Shown: positions 38,901 through 47,780, counted from the stretch's first letter. The stretch is DNA of 64,000 nucleotides from Alteromonadaceae bacterium 2753L.S.0a.02 (GCA_007827375.1 VISH01000002.1:2505001-2569000); one strand, 5' to 3'. Notes: generated by a model from the sequence alone, not told the origin. Translations and numbers: made by a program.

Positions 38901-41713
38901 GAAAAGATGCCGCTTATTTGGTGACCGGTGGATTCGGCGGTATCGGCCAACAACTGGTTCGATGGCTGGCCTCCCGCGGGGCGTTGAATATTATCGTGCC
39001 CAGCCGTCGCGGTACCGACGACCCCCGCATGTATGATTTAGCCGATCTCGACGTAAATTTACAGGTTATTCACTGCGATCTAACAGAAACCAGCGCTGTG
39101 ACGCAATTGTTAAGCTGCATTGAACAACCGCTCGCTGGTATTTTTCATGTCGCTGGTATTACCGAAGACGCTTTAATTGCACAACAGACCACCCAATCTC
39201 TGGCGAAGGTGATCGCGGCCAAGGCTGATGTAGCGTTCGAGCTTGATAAGCATTCACGTGAGCTGCCGCTGGAACATTTTGTGATGTTCTCTTCGATGGC
39301 AGGTGTAAGTGGTTCTGCTGCACAGGCTAACTATGCCGCAGCCAACGCCATGTTGCAGGCGCTGGCGCATCGCCGCCGCGCCGAAGGTCATTGTGCTTTA
39401 TGTGTTCATTGGGGCCTGTGGGATGGTCCGGGTATGGCGGCCAAGCTCTCAGAACAGGACCGCGCACGGCTCGCGCGACAGGGTGTACACCCAATGCCCG
39501 CCCTTGCGGCTCTCAACACCCTTACTCAGCTAATGACAGGCAACGAGGCCGAATACATGGTCGGGCTCTTCGATGGCGTCGATGTGACCGATTCATCGGA
39601 AAAACAGCATTGGAAAGCCCGGATAGAAGAATGCGCCCCTGAGATGCGTAGCGATCTGGTGGCGCAATGCCTGAAAGAAAATGTCGCTCAGGTACTTGGC
39701 ATGCCTGCCAACCAAATAGGTTCCGGCGCAAACCTGTTTGATCTGGGGTTTGATTCTTTAATGGTGATGGATCTGGTGAAACTCCTGAAGGAGGCGCTGG
39801 GATGTGCTCTATATCCCAGGGAGCTTTACCAAACACCTTTGATCAGTGAGCTGTGTGACTATCTGTTAGGCGCAATGACCAGCGAATCCCAGCCTGCACA
39901 AGCATCTGAAGCGCCATCCGCAACGCCCTGGTCTGCGGCACCACTCGCATCGCAGGAAACCCTGGGTGATCCAGTGGCGAATATCGGCTTCATTCTCTCC
40001 GCGCCCCGTTCTGGTTCCACGCTACTGCGAGTCATGCTGGCCGGGCACCCCGATTTATTTGTGCCACCCGAATTGCATCTGCTGCCTTTTAAAACCATGG
40101 CCGAGCGCAGTTGCGCATTGCAAGACAGTTACCTGGACGAAGGGCTGGTAAGGGCGGTGATGGAATTGCGTGGCTGCGACGCCGCTCAGGCCAAGTCTGA
40201 GCTGCAGCTCCTCACGGAACAGCGAACCCCCATTCAGGAAGTGTATCGACAATTGGCTGAACTTGCCGGAGAGCGCCAGGTGATCGATAAATCACCCAGT
40301 TACGCCAACAACCTAGTCACCCTCGAGCGCGCTGAGCGGCTTTGCACCGAGCCACGTTACATTCATTTGGTACGACATCCATACGCCATGATCGAGAGCT
40401 TTATGCGTCAGCGTATGGATCGCCTAATCGGCGTTCAGGGTGCAGATGTGTTTGAACTGGCCGAGTCGATCTGGCGGGAAATGACCAAAAACATACTGCA
40501 ATTGAGTAACCGTGTCGGTGCTAAGCGCTGTTTGTTGGTGACTTATGAAGACCTCGTACGAGAGCCGCAAGTGCAATTACAGCGGATCTCCAAATTTTTG
40601 GGTGTCGATTACAATCCGGCGGTTCTAGATCCATACTCGGGCGCAGCTTCTCGCATGACAGACGGCATCAGTGAGCGCTCTCTTTCTGTGGGCGATCCTG
40701 ATTTTTCATCCCACAAAACCATTGATCCCGCATTGGCGGAAGCCTGGCAGAAAGTTGAATTGCCCCGTGAGTTAAGTGCGGAAAGTGCTGATTTGGCACA
40801 GCAACTCGGTTATCAGTTACCGCCCGTAAAACGACGCTCGAAACCACGTGAAGTTGCGATGTACGAGCACACTGTTTCAGGCGAGGGACTGGAGCTAAAC
40901 CTCTGCCGTTGGGGCGACCCACAGGCGCCCTGCGTGCTGTGCCTACATGGTGTTCTGGAGCAAGGTGCGGTTTTTTCTTCGCTTGCTAACGAGCTGGTGC
41001 GATCGGGTTTTCAGGTGCTTGCGCCCGATTTGCGCGGCCACGGTAAAAGCGACCGCACTGCGGCATCAAGTACATACCAGATGGCTGATTTCGTGGCTGA
41101 TCTCAATTGCGTGATTCGCAACCTGGAAATCGCGCCTATGACCTTGCTCGGAATGTCTCTGGGAGCAGCGATAGCGACCCTATATACCGTAGCCCGGCCC
41201 GAGACTGTTCGGGAATTGATACTGGTAGAACCGCCACTGGCACGCCGTAGTGATGCCCGGGAAGCATCGAAAATCTTACGGGCACAGCTTACCGCTAAAC
41301 GCCCAGTCGATACGTGTGTGGCAGACCTTAACGTTGCGGCGCAACGCCTGCTTTCGGTGTATCCGGGCATGTCACAACAGCAGGCCGAGACGCTTGCCCA
41401 ACACGCAACAGATAACCGAAATAGTGAGCTGCATTGGCGTTGGGACCCGCGTTTACGCGCACCGGTAGGTATTTCCTCAGACGCCACTTCAAACGAGCTG
41501 ATGGCCGAAATACAAGTACCTCATTACCTGGTGTTCGGACGCCAGGGCGATCTTTTAAATGCCCGTGACTGGCGAGCGGGCTGTAACACCCACTTGGAGG
41601 AAGTCGTCACTTTAGACGGTGGTCACAACCTTCATGTGAGTGCGCCCGACGCATTAGCAAGCATCGTGATTGAATGTGAGCAGCACCATCAACAAACCAC
41701 ACCGAAATATTGA
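35966..41713 (+). CDS. PKS4: KS-(inactive AT)-KR-ACP-sulfotransferase-thioesterase, curacin CurM-like terminator
   Basis: 1915 residues. A coiled docking segment (about 8-32) precedes a KS (about 38-467, Cys210). The AT is about 200 residues and its GHSxG is replaced by GEGIGR, so it cannot load malonyl. KR (about 981-1165) keeps GGFGGIG, SSMAG, NYAAAN and the B-type Asp (TED). ACP Ser is near 1263. A sulfotransferase follows (about 1338-1620) with the PAPS loop APRSGSTLL and VRHPYA. The thioesterase (about 1631-1911) has Ser1731 (GMSLG), Glu1755 (LVEPPL) and His1887 (GGHNLH). In CurM of curacin A such an ST-TE pair sulfates the beta-hydroxyl, then hydrolyses and decarboxylates to a terminal alkene. 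The same ending is predicted here. Confidence 0.93.
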   Translation: MSKQDPKQNEDALRRALLAMRQMRTRLDTLEAEHAGPIAVVGMGCRYPGGGNDPDSYWDLIVNGKDAVREVPLDRWNRDAFYDPNPEAAGRMYTKHGGFIDEPGRNFDAAFFGIAPREAVATDPQHRLLLEVSWEALENAGLSAQRLMGSRTGVFVGISTTDYAQLRYSTGGLGAIDPYSVLGTSASFAAGRLAYTFGFQGPTVPVDTACSSSLVAAHMAMLALRRRECDIALAGGVNLILSPMLMIYFCKLRALSVQGRCRTFDASADGYVRGEGCGMLVLKRLEDAQADGDRILAVLRGSAINHDGRSGGITVPNGPSQQAVIKQALLESGIDPAHVDYVEAHGTGTPLGDPIEMQALAATYGKAKRQHGPLIIGSVKTQIGHLEAAAGVAGLSRVILALQHRKMPAHLHFEKLNPHIESALAGRFNYRLPQLGEDWQDTGQSRAAAISSFGINGTNVHMVLEQAPEPESRETLKTRPEVLVISAKNDTALRQQVQNYQRVLDSQSPPALIDLCHSAATGRVHFPVRATFAGELAEISSQMEQWLKNTNYATEQEAESPLAFLFPGNTQELQRVAPQLAARFPVFNDSLQKITSPRSYALQYALLCLWQSYGLRPQWVAGEGIGRVTAAVAAGALSPEEGSSLAQALVAEAALPGGINWRSARIEWRDGSINKSVHDAKALNWHDANAGLPRAPNYFEVLSLIVKPAQSADLYIAQTLQDLYSAGITPEWTQVEPQKQFKRVVLPSYPFQRENFWGADAPVAPGTVQHRDAASNKLSVLRPAWRPSPIRAGQIPQKIQLLTAEGFLAEATVKSFTAAGIRVETLYYLSHDVSTGLQVRRENGELTTLGNNSEDPLVDIRFIDPDQNYQLVDLLVVLQALPESGGNYWLASSHAFAIRDEEGAVPLQAALWAMASSLGLERPELNISAVDMDEAEPELLVREISREGQTKEPVVWRLGERFVRRIEAIEPPDEQAEFRKDAAYLVTGGFGGIGQQLVRWLASRGALNIIVPSRRGTDDPRMYDLADLDVNLQVIHCDLTETSAVTQLLSCIEQPLAGIFHVAGITEDALIAQQTTQSLAKVIAAKADVAFELDKHSRELPLEHFVMFSSMAGVSGSAAQANYAAANAMLQALAHRRRAEGHCALCVHWGLWDGPGMAAKLSEQDRARLARQGVHPMPALAALNTLTQLMTGNEAEYMVGLFDGVDVTDSSEKQHWKARIEECAPEMRSDLVAQCLKENVAQVLGMPANQIGSGANLFDLGFDSLMVMDLVKLLKEALGCALYPRELYQTPLISELCDYLLGAMTSESQPAQASEAPSATPWSAAPLASQETLGDPVANIGFILSAPRSGSTLLRVMLAGHPDLFVPPELHLLPFKTMAERSCALQDSYLDEGLVRAVMELRGCDAAQAKSELQLLTEQRTPIQEVYRQLAELAGERQVIDKSPSYANNLVTLERAERLCTEPRYIHLVRHPYAMIESFMRQRMDRLIGVQGADVFELAESIWREMTKNILQLSNRVGAKRCLLVTYEDLVREPQVQLQRISKFLGVDYNPAVLDPYSGAASRMTDGISERSLSVGDPDFSSHKTIDPALAEAWQKVELPRELSAESADLAQQLGYQLPPVKRRSKPREVAMYEHTVSGEGLELNLCRWGDPQAPCVLCLHGVLEQGAVFSSLANELVRSGFQVLAPDLRGHGKSDRTAASSTYQMADFVADLNCVIRNLEIAPMTLLGMSLGAAIATLYTVARPETVRELILVEPPLARRSDAREASKILRAQLTAKRPVDTCVADLNVAAQRLLSVYPGMSQQQAETLAQHATDNRNSELHWRWDPRLRAPVGISSDATSNELMAEIQVPHYLVFGRQGDLLNARDWRAGCNTHLEEVVTLDGGHNLHVSAPDALASIVIECEQHHQQTTPKY

Positions 41714-41736
41714 ATACACGATTCGAGATCAGACCC

Positions 41737-42771
41737 ATGAGTGAACAAGGATTAACGCGCGAGCAACTCAATACCTACATCCAGGGCTATGCGGCCTTCC
41801 AGTTTCTTACCAGCGGAGTTGAACTGGGCGTATTCGATTTGTTGGCAGAAACGCCTGAAATTGATGCGCAGGAAATCGCCAAGGCGCTGCAACTTGAAGC
41901 GCAACCTTTGCGAATTTTACTAACCGGTCTGGTGGCCTTAAAACTCGTTCACCGAAACAACGACCGCTACGTTAACGACCCATTGATCGACCCAGCGTTG
42001 TTATCCGGGCCGCGCAGTATGTCACCGGTATTACGCTGGATAAAACAAGGAATTAATCGCGGTCTCACAGACATGACTGCAGCAATTCGGGAAAACCGAA
42101 ATGTTGGTGTAGAGCGGTTTTCTGGTGACGGCAACACGATTTATCAACGACTTGAACACGAACCTGAACTGGAAAAAATATTTCACGATTGCCTCAGTCT
42201 GTTTGCTATGGGCGCCCCTGCAGCACTCGGTAAGCTGGCAGCATTTGAAAAGCTCAGTCATATCCTGGATGTGGGTGGTGGTGACGGTACACACGCCATA
42301 ACGCTGGCGCGGGCGTTTCCAAATTTAAAAATCACCATCTTCGACAGCCCTGGTATTTGTGATGTTGCGGACAAAAAAATTGCTGCAAGTGGGCTGAGCG
42401 ATCGCATTGCTACTCACGCTGGCGACTTTTTTACAGACGAATTTCCAACTGGGGTGGATGGGGTATTTCTTTCCGAGTTAACGCCAATTTGGTCGCCGCA
42501 ACGTAACCTGGGTCTGTTTGCTAAAGCCCACCGGGTTTTGCCGCCCGGCGGTGCTCTGGTCATTCTTTCCGTAATGCTTAACGACACAGAAGACGGGCCC
42601 TTGGGCGCAGCGCTGTTTTCACCTTATTTTTTAACCCTCGCTAGTGGGGAGGGCATGGCGTACCCAGCAGCCGATTACCACCGTTGGCTCAATGACAGCG
42701 GCTTTAGCGATGTGCAGTCCTTTGTTACAGGTTTACCGCTCAATCAAACCGTTGTTGTGGGAACCAAATAA
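41737..42771 (+). CDS. SAM-dependent methyltransferase lacking the usual catalytic His
   Basis: 344 residues from ATG 41737; a TTG at 41710 is an alternative start. The N-terminal half is the dimerisation/winged-helix region of plant-type O-methyltransferases, and HILDVGGGDGTHAITLARAF is the SAM-binding motif I. Where family members have RHVIHDW with the general-base His, this protein reads SELTPIW, so base catalysis by that His is impossible. It may still methylate by proximity, or act on N, S or an acidic enol. It is followed by the FAD monooxygenase and belongs to the tailoring block. The acceptor is unknown. Confidence 0.82.
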   Translation: MSEQGLTREQLNTYIQGYAAFQFLTSGVELGVFDLLAETPEIDAQEIAKALQLEAQPLRILLTGLVALKLVHRNNDRYVNDPLIDPALLSGPRSMSPVLRWIKQGINRGLTDMTAAIRENRNVGVERFSGDGNTIYQRLEHEPELEKIFHDCLSLFAMGAPAALGKLAAFEKLSHILDVGGGDGTHAITLARAFPNLKITIFDSPGICDVADKKIAASGLSDRIATHAGDFFTDEFPTGVDGVFLSELTPIWSPQRNLGLFAKAHRVLPPGGALVILSVMLNDTEDGPLGAALFSPYFLTLASGEGMAYPAADYHRWLNDSGFSDVQSFVTGLPLNQTVVVGTK

Positions 42772-42809
42772 ATGGGTAGGAAATGGAGAAGATCAAAGGT
42801 GACACAGTG

Positions 42810-43943
42810 ATGAACATATTAATTGTTGGTGGCGGTATCGCGGGCACGGCTCTCGCGGGGCTGTTAACTCGTCAGAACCACGCAGTAACGCTGGTAGACC
42901 GCAACCCTGGGGATGGTGGTGCAGGATATGTATTAGGTCTGTGGCCCTTGGGTAGTCGGGTATTGCGTATGTTGGGGCTCTATGATGCCTTTGAGGATGC
43001 CAGCGTGCCGTTGCATACCTTTCGTACTGCGCTCCCAAACGGTGACATTTTAAATGCCTTTGTGCCGGCAAAAATCGTTGCCTCTCTCGGTGAAATTCGC
43101 ATGGTAAAACGTTCTGCGCTGGTGCAGGTGCTGGCGCGCGGTTGCAGCACGGTAAAACGAAAAGCTCCGCTGAGTGTTGAAACACTGCGGCAGGATGAAA
43201 GCGGTGTGAATGTGTGTTTTAACAATGGCGAAACCGAGCGTTTTGATCTTGTACTGGGCTGCGATGGGGTTAATTCTCAAATCCGCCATCTGGTATTCGA
43301 AAACGCACCGGCCAGCGAAACGAATTGGTATGGCTGGGGTTGGTGGATAGACCCCAGTGAATGCGAAGCGCACACCATGACTGAATATTGGGACCCCGGT
43401 CATCGTTTCGTTGCGGTGTATCCGGCGAAGGATGTTGCTTGTGCTTTTGCCGGACTACCCACAGCCGCTCTGCCTACTGCTGAACTGAGAGCCGATCTCG
43501 ATCAAATTAAAGCTTGTTTTGCCGACATGGGTGGCGCGGTTCCCAGTGCGCTGGCAGCACTGAACGATAGCAGCCGTGTTTTCCAAGATGCTTTTCGCAC
43601 AGTTGTATCAGACAACTGGGTTAATGGCCGGGTGGTACTGGTCGGCGATGCGGCAAGTGCCTATTTCCCTTATGGCGGTTTGGGCCTGGGCGCGTCAATG
43701 GCACTTGAATCTGTGGCAGTGCTGGCGGACGAGTTGTCGCGCGCCAATCCAGACTGTGTCACCACCAGTTTGGCTTTTTATGAACACCGTCGATTGAATC
43801 GTGTCCGTCAATTTGAGGAGACCGGCAAAAGCATTGTCAAGCTGATGCTGCACACCACCAAAACGCCCAAAGGGGAAGACTTGCTGGAAAGCCAGCGGGG
43901 CCACTTTCGGGTGTTGCGTAGCCTGCTTGAATCCCCGATGTAA
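42810..43943 (+). CDS. FAD-dependent monooxygenase (PHBH-like class A)
   Basis: 377 residues from ATG 42810, which has AAAGGTGA seven bases upstream; an ATG at 42783 is less likely. The protein shows the FAD motif ILIVGGGIAGTALAG, the DG motif (LGCDGVNSQIR) and the second FAD motif (VLVGDAASAYFPYGGLGLG) of aromatic hydroxylases. It probably uses NAD(P)H to hydroxylate the pyrrole or another activated carbon of the assembled molecule, creating an oxygen for methylation, or it may oxidise the thiazoline. Substrate assignment is inferred from the cluster. No halogenase features beyond a chance tryptophan-rich stretch are present. Confidence 0.85.
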   Translation: MNILIVGGGIAGTALAGLLTRQNHAVTLVDRNPGDGGAGYVLGLWPLGSRVLRMLGLYDAFEDASVPLHTFRTALPNGDILNAFVPAKIVASLGEIRMVKRSALVQVLARGCSTVKRKAPLSVETLRQDESGVNVCFNNGETERFDLVLGCDGVNSQIRHLVFENAPASETNWYGWGWWIDPSECEAHTMTEYWDPGHRFVAVYPAKDVACAFAGLPTAALPTAELRADLDQIKACFADMGGAVPSALAALNDSSRVFQDAFRTVVSDNWVNGRVVLVGDAASAYFPYGGLGLGASMALESVAVLADELSRANPDCVTTSLAFYEHRRLNRVRQFEETGKSIVKLMLHTTKTPKGEDLLESQRGHFRVLRSLLESPM

Positions 43944-43971
43944 ACAATCTTTGCGAAGAGGAAACATACCC

Positions 43972-44751
43972 GTGAAAAATCAAGTGAATTGGTATAAACG
44001 GCTAAACCCAAATACCCAAGCGCCCGCAGTTCTGGTGTGCTTCCCTTACGCCGGTGGTGGCGTCTCCGTATATAGGCCATGGACCCGAGCGTTTACTGAC
44101 AATTTCGAAATTATCGCGGCAGACCTTCCGGGTCGTGATTCGCGCCTTAAAGAAGCTCCCTGGGAAGACCTTGAGGCGATAGTTGCTATGCTGGCCATGG
44201 GTTTGGAACCTTTAATCGCGGGTCGCCCCTTTGCCTTTTTCGGGCACAGCTTCGGTGCCTTGCTAGCGTTTGAAACAGCGAGATATTTGCGCCGTCAGCG
44301 TGCGGAATTGCCATTTTGTTTGTTCGCTTCCGGTCGCGAGGCCCCGTCCCGCCGTGAACCGGGAAGACATCTGCACAATCTGCCTGACGATGAGTTCGTT
44401 GACGAAATGATTTCCCGTTACGATGGAATTCCACAAATGCTGTTGGATGAGCCGGATTTGCTGGCGCTCTTTATGCCGGCGATGAAAGCTGATCTTCGCT
44501 TAACGGAAACATACGACTACGTACCAGACGCGCCATTTGATTTCCCTTTACACATTCTGAGCGGCCGCAACGATAAACGTTTGACGCCTGATTTATTGCG
44601 CCCCTGGTCGCAGCACACCAAACAACCTGCACCGGTTACCTATTTCGATGGCGGACATTTTTTTATTCGTGAATCCCAATTCCCAGTTACTCGTTATGTC
44701 AGCCTGACGCTTCATGCCTTATTGGCCGAAAGCGAGCTTGAACTGGCTTAA
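43972..44751 (+). CDS. Type II thioesterase
   Basis: Editing alpha/beta-hydrolase of 259 residues that clears wrongly loaded or stalled acyl groups from carrier domains. LVCFPYAGGGVSVYRPW and the nucleophile motif GHSFGA (about residues 89-94) match the family; catalytic His lies in DGGHFFI. I use the GTG at 43972, preceded by GAAGAGGAAA at about eight bases; no earlier ATG fits. The gene sits between the monooxygenase and the starter cassette. Editing may matter here because two modules lack a working AT of their own, but that is a guess. Confidence 0.9.
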   Translation: MKNQVNWYKRLNPNTQAPAVLVCFPYAGGGVSVYRPWTRAFTDNFEIIAADLPGRDSRLKEAPWEDLEAIVAMLAMGLEPLIAGRPFAFFGHSFGALLAFETARYLRRQRAELPFCLFASGREAPSRREPGRHLHNLPDDEFVDEMISRYDGIPQMLLDEPDLLALFMPAMKADLRLTETYDYVPDAPFDFPLHILSGRNDKRLTPDLLRPWSQHTKQPAPVTYFDGGHFFIRESQFPVTRYVSLTLHALLAESELELA

Positions 44752-44809
44752 CAAGCGCCAAGCACGCACAGCACGCACACAAAGACACCGCAAACTAAGG
44801 GCGACAACA

Positions 44810-45955
44810 ATGGAATTTAGTTGGAGTGAATCTCAGACAGCACGTTTTAAACATATTTGTGAGCAGGTAAGGCTACACATAGCACCACTGGTTGAAGCGC
44901 GAGGAATCGATAATTTTTTTAGCCGCGACGAATGGCGCTTGTGCGGTGACTTGGGGCTGCTGGGGCTGAGTGTGCACGAATCACTCGGTGGCCAGGGATT
45001 GGGTTGGTTAGACACCGCCAGGGCTATGGAAGCGTTTGGTTATGCCTGTGAAGACGCAGGGTTGCCATTTTCAGCAGCTGCACATCTGTTTGCGGTGGCC
45101 ATGCCAATCGCGGAATTTGCCAGCGAAGACCTGGCGCGAGAATTATTGCCAGGGATGTGTTGCGGTGATCTGGTCGGCGCGAATGCAATCACAGAGGAGC
45201 AGAGTGGATCAGATGTTTTTGCCTTGCAGATGTCGGTAGAAAAAGATGGAGACAGCTACATCCTAAACGGCAATAAAAACTATATCTCCAACGCGCCCAT
45301 AGGCGATGTTTTTGTCACATACGGCACGATCAATCCAAAATATGGCTTTCTCGGGGTAACAGCTTTCGTAGTCGACAGAAACACACCGGGCTTACACATT
45401 AGCGAACCCTTTTACAAAACCGGTCTGCAATCGGTGCCAGGGGGAACCGCACGTTTTGAAAATTGCCGAGTACCTGCCACGCGTCGCTTGGGCGAAGAAG
45501 GGCAGGGCGGTACGATTTTTAACCGTTCGATGCAATGGGAGCGTGCCTGCCTGCCAGCCATTTTCCTAGGCGTGATGGAGCGTCAGCTGGAGAGGGCTGT
45601 GACCTTTGCCAAGCAACGCCGGCAGTTCAAAACACCCCTGGCATCTTTTCAGGCGATATCTCACAACATTGCCGAAATGAAGCTGCGTCTGGAGGCTGCG
45701 CGGCTACTGCTTTACCGCGGCTGTTGGCTGTCGGAGCAAGGCGAGAATGCCACTTCAGAAATCAGTATGGCCAAACTCGCTGTCGCCGAATGTGCATTGC
45801 ACATAGGAATGGAAGGTACCCAAGTTCTGGGAGGGCCGGCCATAAAAGGGGACGGTGGTATGGAGCGGGTAGTTCGAGATGCCTTGGCAGCCAGTATTGC
45901 CTCCGGTACCAAGAACATGCAACTGGAACTCATTGCAAAGGGACTTGGGTTATGA
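44810..45955 (+). CDS. Prolyl-carrier-protein dehydrogenase (PltE-like acyl-CoA dehydrogenase)
   Basis: 381-residue flavoprotein that oxidises L-prolyl bound to a carrier protein to pyrrole-2-carboxyl. It follows the PltE pattern closely: GLLGLSVHESLGGQGLG, NAITEEQSGSD, NAPIGDVFVTYGT, RRLGEEGQGG, MQWERACLPAIFLGVMERQLE and MKLRLEAARLLLYRGCW. It is directly upstream of the proline ligase (ATGA overlap) and the carrier protein, the classical pyrrole cassette. ATG 44810 has TAAGGG nine bases upstream. Confidence 0.92.
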   Translation: MEFSWSESQTARFKHICEQVRLHIAPLVEARGIDNFFSRDEWRLCGDLGLLGLSVHESLGGQGLGWLDTARAMEAFGYACEDAGLPFSAAAHLFAVAMPIAEFASEDLARELLPGMCCGDLVGANAITEEQSGSDVFALQMSVEKDGDSYILNGNKNYISNAPIGDVFVTYGTINPKYGFLGVTAFVVDRNTPGLHISEPFYKTGLQSVPGGTARFENCRVPATRRLGEEGQGGTIFNRSMQWERACLPAIFLGVMERQLERAVTFAKQRRQFKTPLASFQAISHNIAEMKLRLEAARLLLYRGCWLSEQGENATSEISMAKLAVAECALHIGMEGTQVLGGPAIKGDGGMERVVRDALAASIASGTKNMQLELIAKGLGL

Positions 45956-47490
45956 GCGCATTGCTGCAAGACGGCCTTATTGCTTGTGCTAAACGGACGC
46001 CCGATGCGCCAGCATTGGTCGCTCCGGATGGCCGCCTGACCTACCGCGAATTAGATGAGCTAGCGAACCGTATCAGCCGGGTATTGCTTGTACGTGGCAT
46101 ACAACCTGGGGATCGTATCGGACTCTGGTTCGAAAAATCCACGATCACGGTAGCGGCGATGCACGCCGCTTTGCGTCTCGGCGCAGCCTACGTACCCATT
46201 GATCCGCTTATGCCCGTGGATCGCGCCAATAGCATCATTGAGGATTGCGAAATGGCTTTGGTTGTGACCTCAGCTTCGCGGCTGGATATGTTGCAAACTG
46301 CCGGATATCAGCTGCCTAACGCACTTTGTGTAGAGAACGACTGGCAGACAGTATTGCAGCAACCACCAATACCGCCGAGTGAACCCGAGCGGGATACCAA
46401 TAAGCTTGCCTATATTTTGTACACATCCGGCTCGACCGGAACGCCTAAGGGTGTGTGTATCAGCCATGGTAATGCACTGGCATTTGTCGAGTGGGCCGTC
46501 GCCACTGCCGAACTGACACCTGCAGATCGCTTATCCAATCACGCGCCGTTTCATTTTGACCTTTCAGTTTTCGACCTTTACGGTGCATTTGCCACTGGCG
46601 CAAGTGTGGTGTTATTGCCTGATGCCCATTCGTTTGTACCGGCGAGACTGGTGGATATCCTCGTGCAAGAGCGCATTAGTGTCTGGTATTCGGTGCCATC
46701 TGTGTTGATTCTTATGATGGATAGAGCGGCCTTATTAGCGCGCTCAGACCTCAAAGACCTGCCACTACGCCTTATTTTCTTCGCCGGTGAACCTTTTCCT
46801 ATCAATAAGTTACGTCCACTGCGAGAGGCATTGGCCCATGTGCGCTTTTTAAACCTCTACGGGCCCACAGAAACCAATGTGTGTACTGCCTACGAAGTAC
46901 ACGAGATTCCACCCAATCAAAGCGTTCCCGTTCCCATCGGTAGCGCGGCTTCCAGCGATAAAGTTTGGGTACAAACCGATGCTGGGCGCCAAGCAGAAAT
47001 TGGCGAAGAGGGCGAACTGATAGCCGATGGCCCTACTGTCATGCTCGGTTATTGGGGCCGTGAACCCCAGAACGGTAAGCCCTACGCTACCGGTGATATC
47101 GTGCGTCGAATTGCTCACGACTGCTATGCCTACGTGGGACGTCGCGATGCGATGCTGAAGGTCCGCGGTTATCGCATAGAAGCCGGTGATGTTGAAGCGG
47201 CGCTGCGCGAGCATCCCGCAGTTGAAGACTGTGCCGTCACCACGCGAGGCGGAGGTATTGAGGCCAAGTTGGTCGCCTGTTTGGTCGTATCGCAGGGTGC
47301 CAAGCGGCCTGGCCTGATCTCTATTAAAACGCACCTTGCCGCGCGCCTACCGAGATACATGATTGTAGACAGCCTACTTGTCCTCAATGAACTTCCCAGA
47401 AACCGCAACGGAAAAACCGACCGTCGCAAGATCGCAGATCTGGCTGCGCGCGACATTACGCACAGTGAGAAACTTCATGCCGACGCTTAA
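45952..47490 (+). CDS. L-prolyl-AMP ligase (stand-alone adenylation enzyme)
   Basis: 512-residue adenylation enzyme that should activate L-proline and load it on the adjacent carrier. Motifs: YTSGSTGTPKGV (core A3), HFDLSVFDLYG (A4), LYGPTETNVCTAY (A5), ATGDIVRR (A7) and RNGKTDRRK (A10). The specificity positions read D-L-F-Y-F-A-L-V-C-K, compared with the proline code D-L-L-Y-L-A-L-V-C-K. The start overlaps the dehydrogenase stop. It ends 14 bases inside the carrier gene. A domain without PCP or C domain agrees with a starter-loading role. Confidence 0.9.
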   Translation: MSALLQDGLIACAKRTPDAPALVAPDGRLTYRELDELANRISRVLLVRGIQPGDRIGLWFEKSTITVAAMHAALRLGAAYVPIDPLMPVDRANSIIEDCEMALVVTSASRLDMLQTAGYQLPNALCVENDWQTVLQQPPIPPSEPERDTNKLAYILYTSGSTGTPKGVCISHGNALAFVEWAVATAELTPADRLSNHAPFHFDLSVFDLYGAFATGASVVLLPDAHSFVPARLVDILVQERISVWYSVPSVLILMMDRAALLARSDLKDLPLRLIFFAGEPFPINKLRPLREALAHVRFLNLYGPTETNVCTAYEVHEIPPNQSVPVPIGSAASSDKVWVQTDAGRQAEIGEEGELIADGPTVMLGYWGREPQNGKPYATGDIVRRIAHDCYAYVGRRDAMLKVRGYRIEAGDVEAALREHPAVEDCAVTTRGGGIEAKLVACLVVSQGAKRPGLISIKTHLAARLPRYMIVDSLLVLNELPRNRNGKTDRRKIADLAARDITHSEKLHADA

Positions 47491-47737
47491 CGTTTACCAA
47501 GATATCAAAACCTTTATCGCTAATGACATCCTCGATGGAGAGGATCTGGGCGAACTGGATGAAACCACACCACTGCTTGAGTTGGGAGTGCTGAACTCCA
47601 TGGAGTTGATGAAGCTCGTCGACCATATCGAACAAACCTACGGCGTAAAAGTACCGGGAAACAGTGTAGTACCCGGTAATTTTCAGGACATACAGTCCAT
47701 CACCCGTTTTATTGAAACTCTGGGGCAAACGGCGTAA
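47477..47737 (+). CDS. Free-standing peptidyl carrier protein for the pyrrolyl starter
   Basis: 86-residue acidic four-helix carrier protein with LLELGVLNSMELMKLV; the Ser of LNS is the phosphopantetheine site. It should carry L-prolyl from the ligase, be oxidised by the dehydrogenase and deliver pyrrole-2-carboxyl to the PKS. It overlaps the ligase by 14 bases. No phosphopantetheinyl transferase gene lies in the window, so activation must come from elsewhere. Confidence 0.9.
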   Translation: MPTLNVYQDIKTFIANDILDGEDLGELDETTPLLELGVLNSMELMKLVDHIEQTYGVKVPGNSVVPGNFQDIQSITRFIETLGQTA

Positions 47738-47780
47738 TTGTCGCCTTTTTTGCGTCTACCACTAAAAGTGAGATAGCTGG

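Noticed and set aside
43318..43356. Tryptophan-rich stretch in the FAD enzyme resembling the WxWxIP motif of flavin halogenases
   Set aside because: The spacing is off by one residue and the GDAASAYFPYGGLG region is typical of hydroxylases, so I call it a monooxygenase, not a halogenase.
45535..45951. Extended N-terminus for the proline ligase open frame
   Set aside because: This part lies within the dehydrogenase gene in another frame; the ATG at 45952 with ATGA overlap is the real start.
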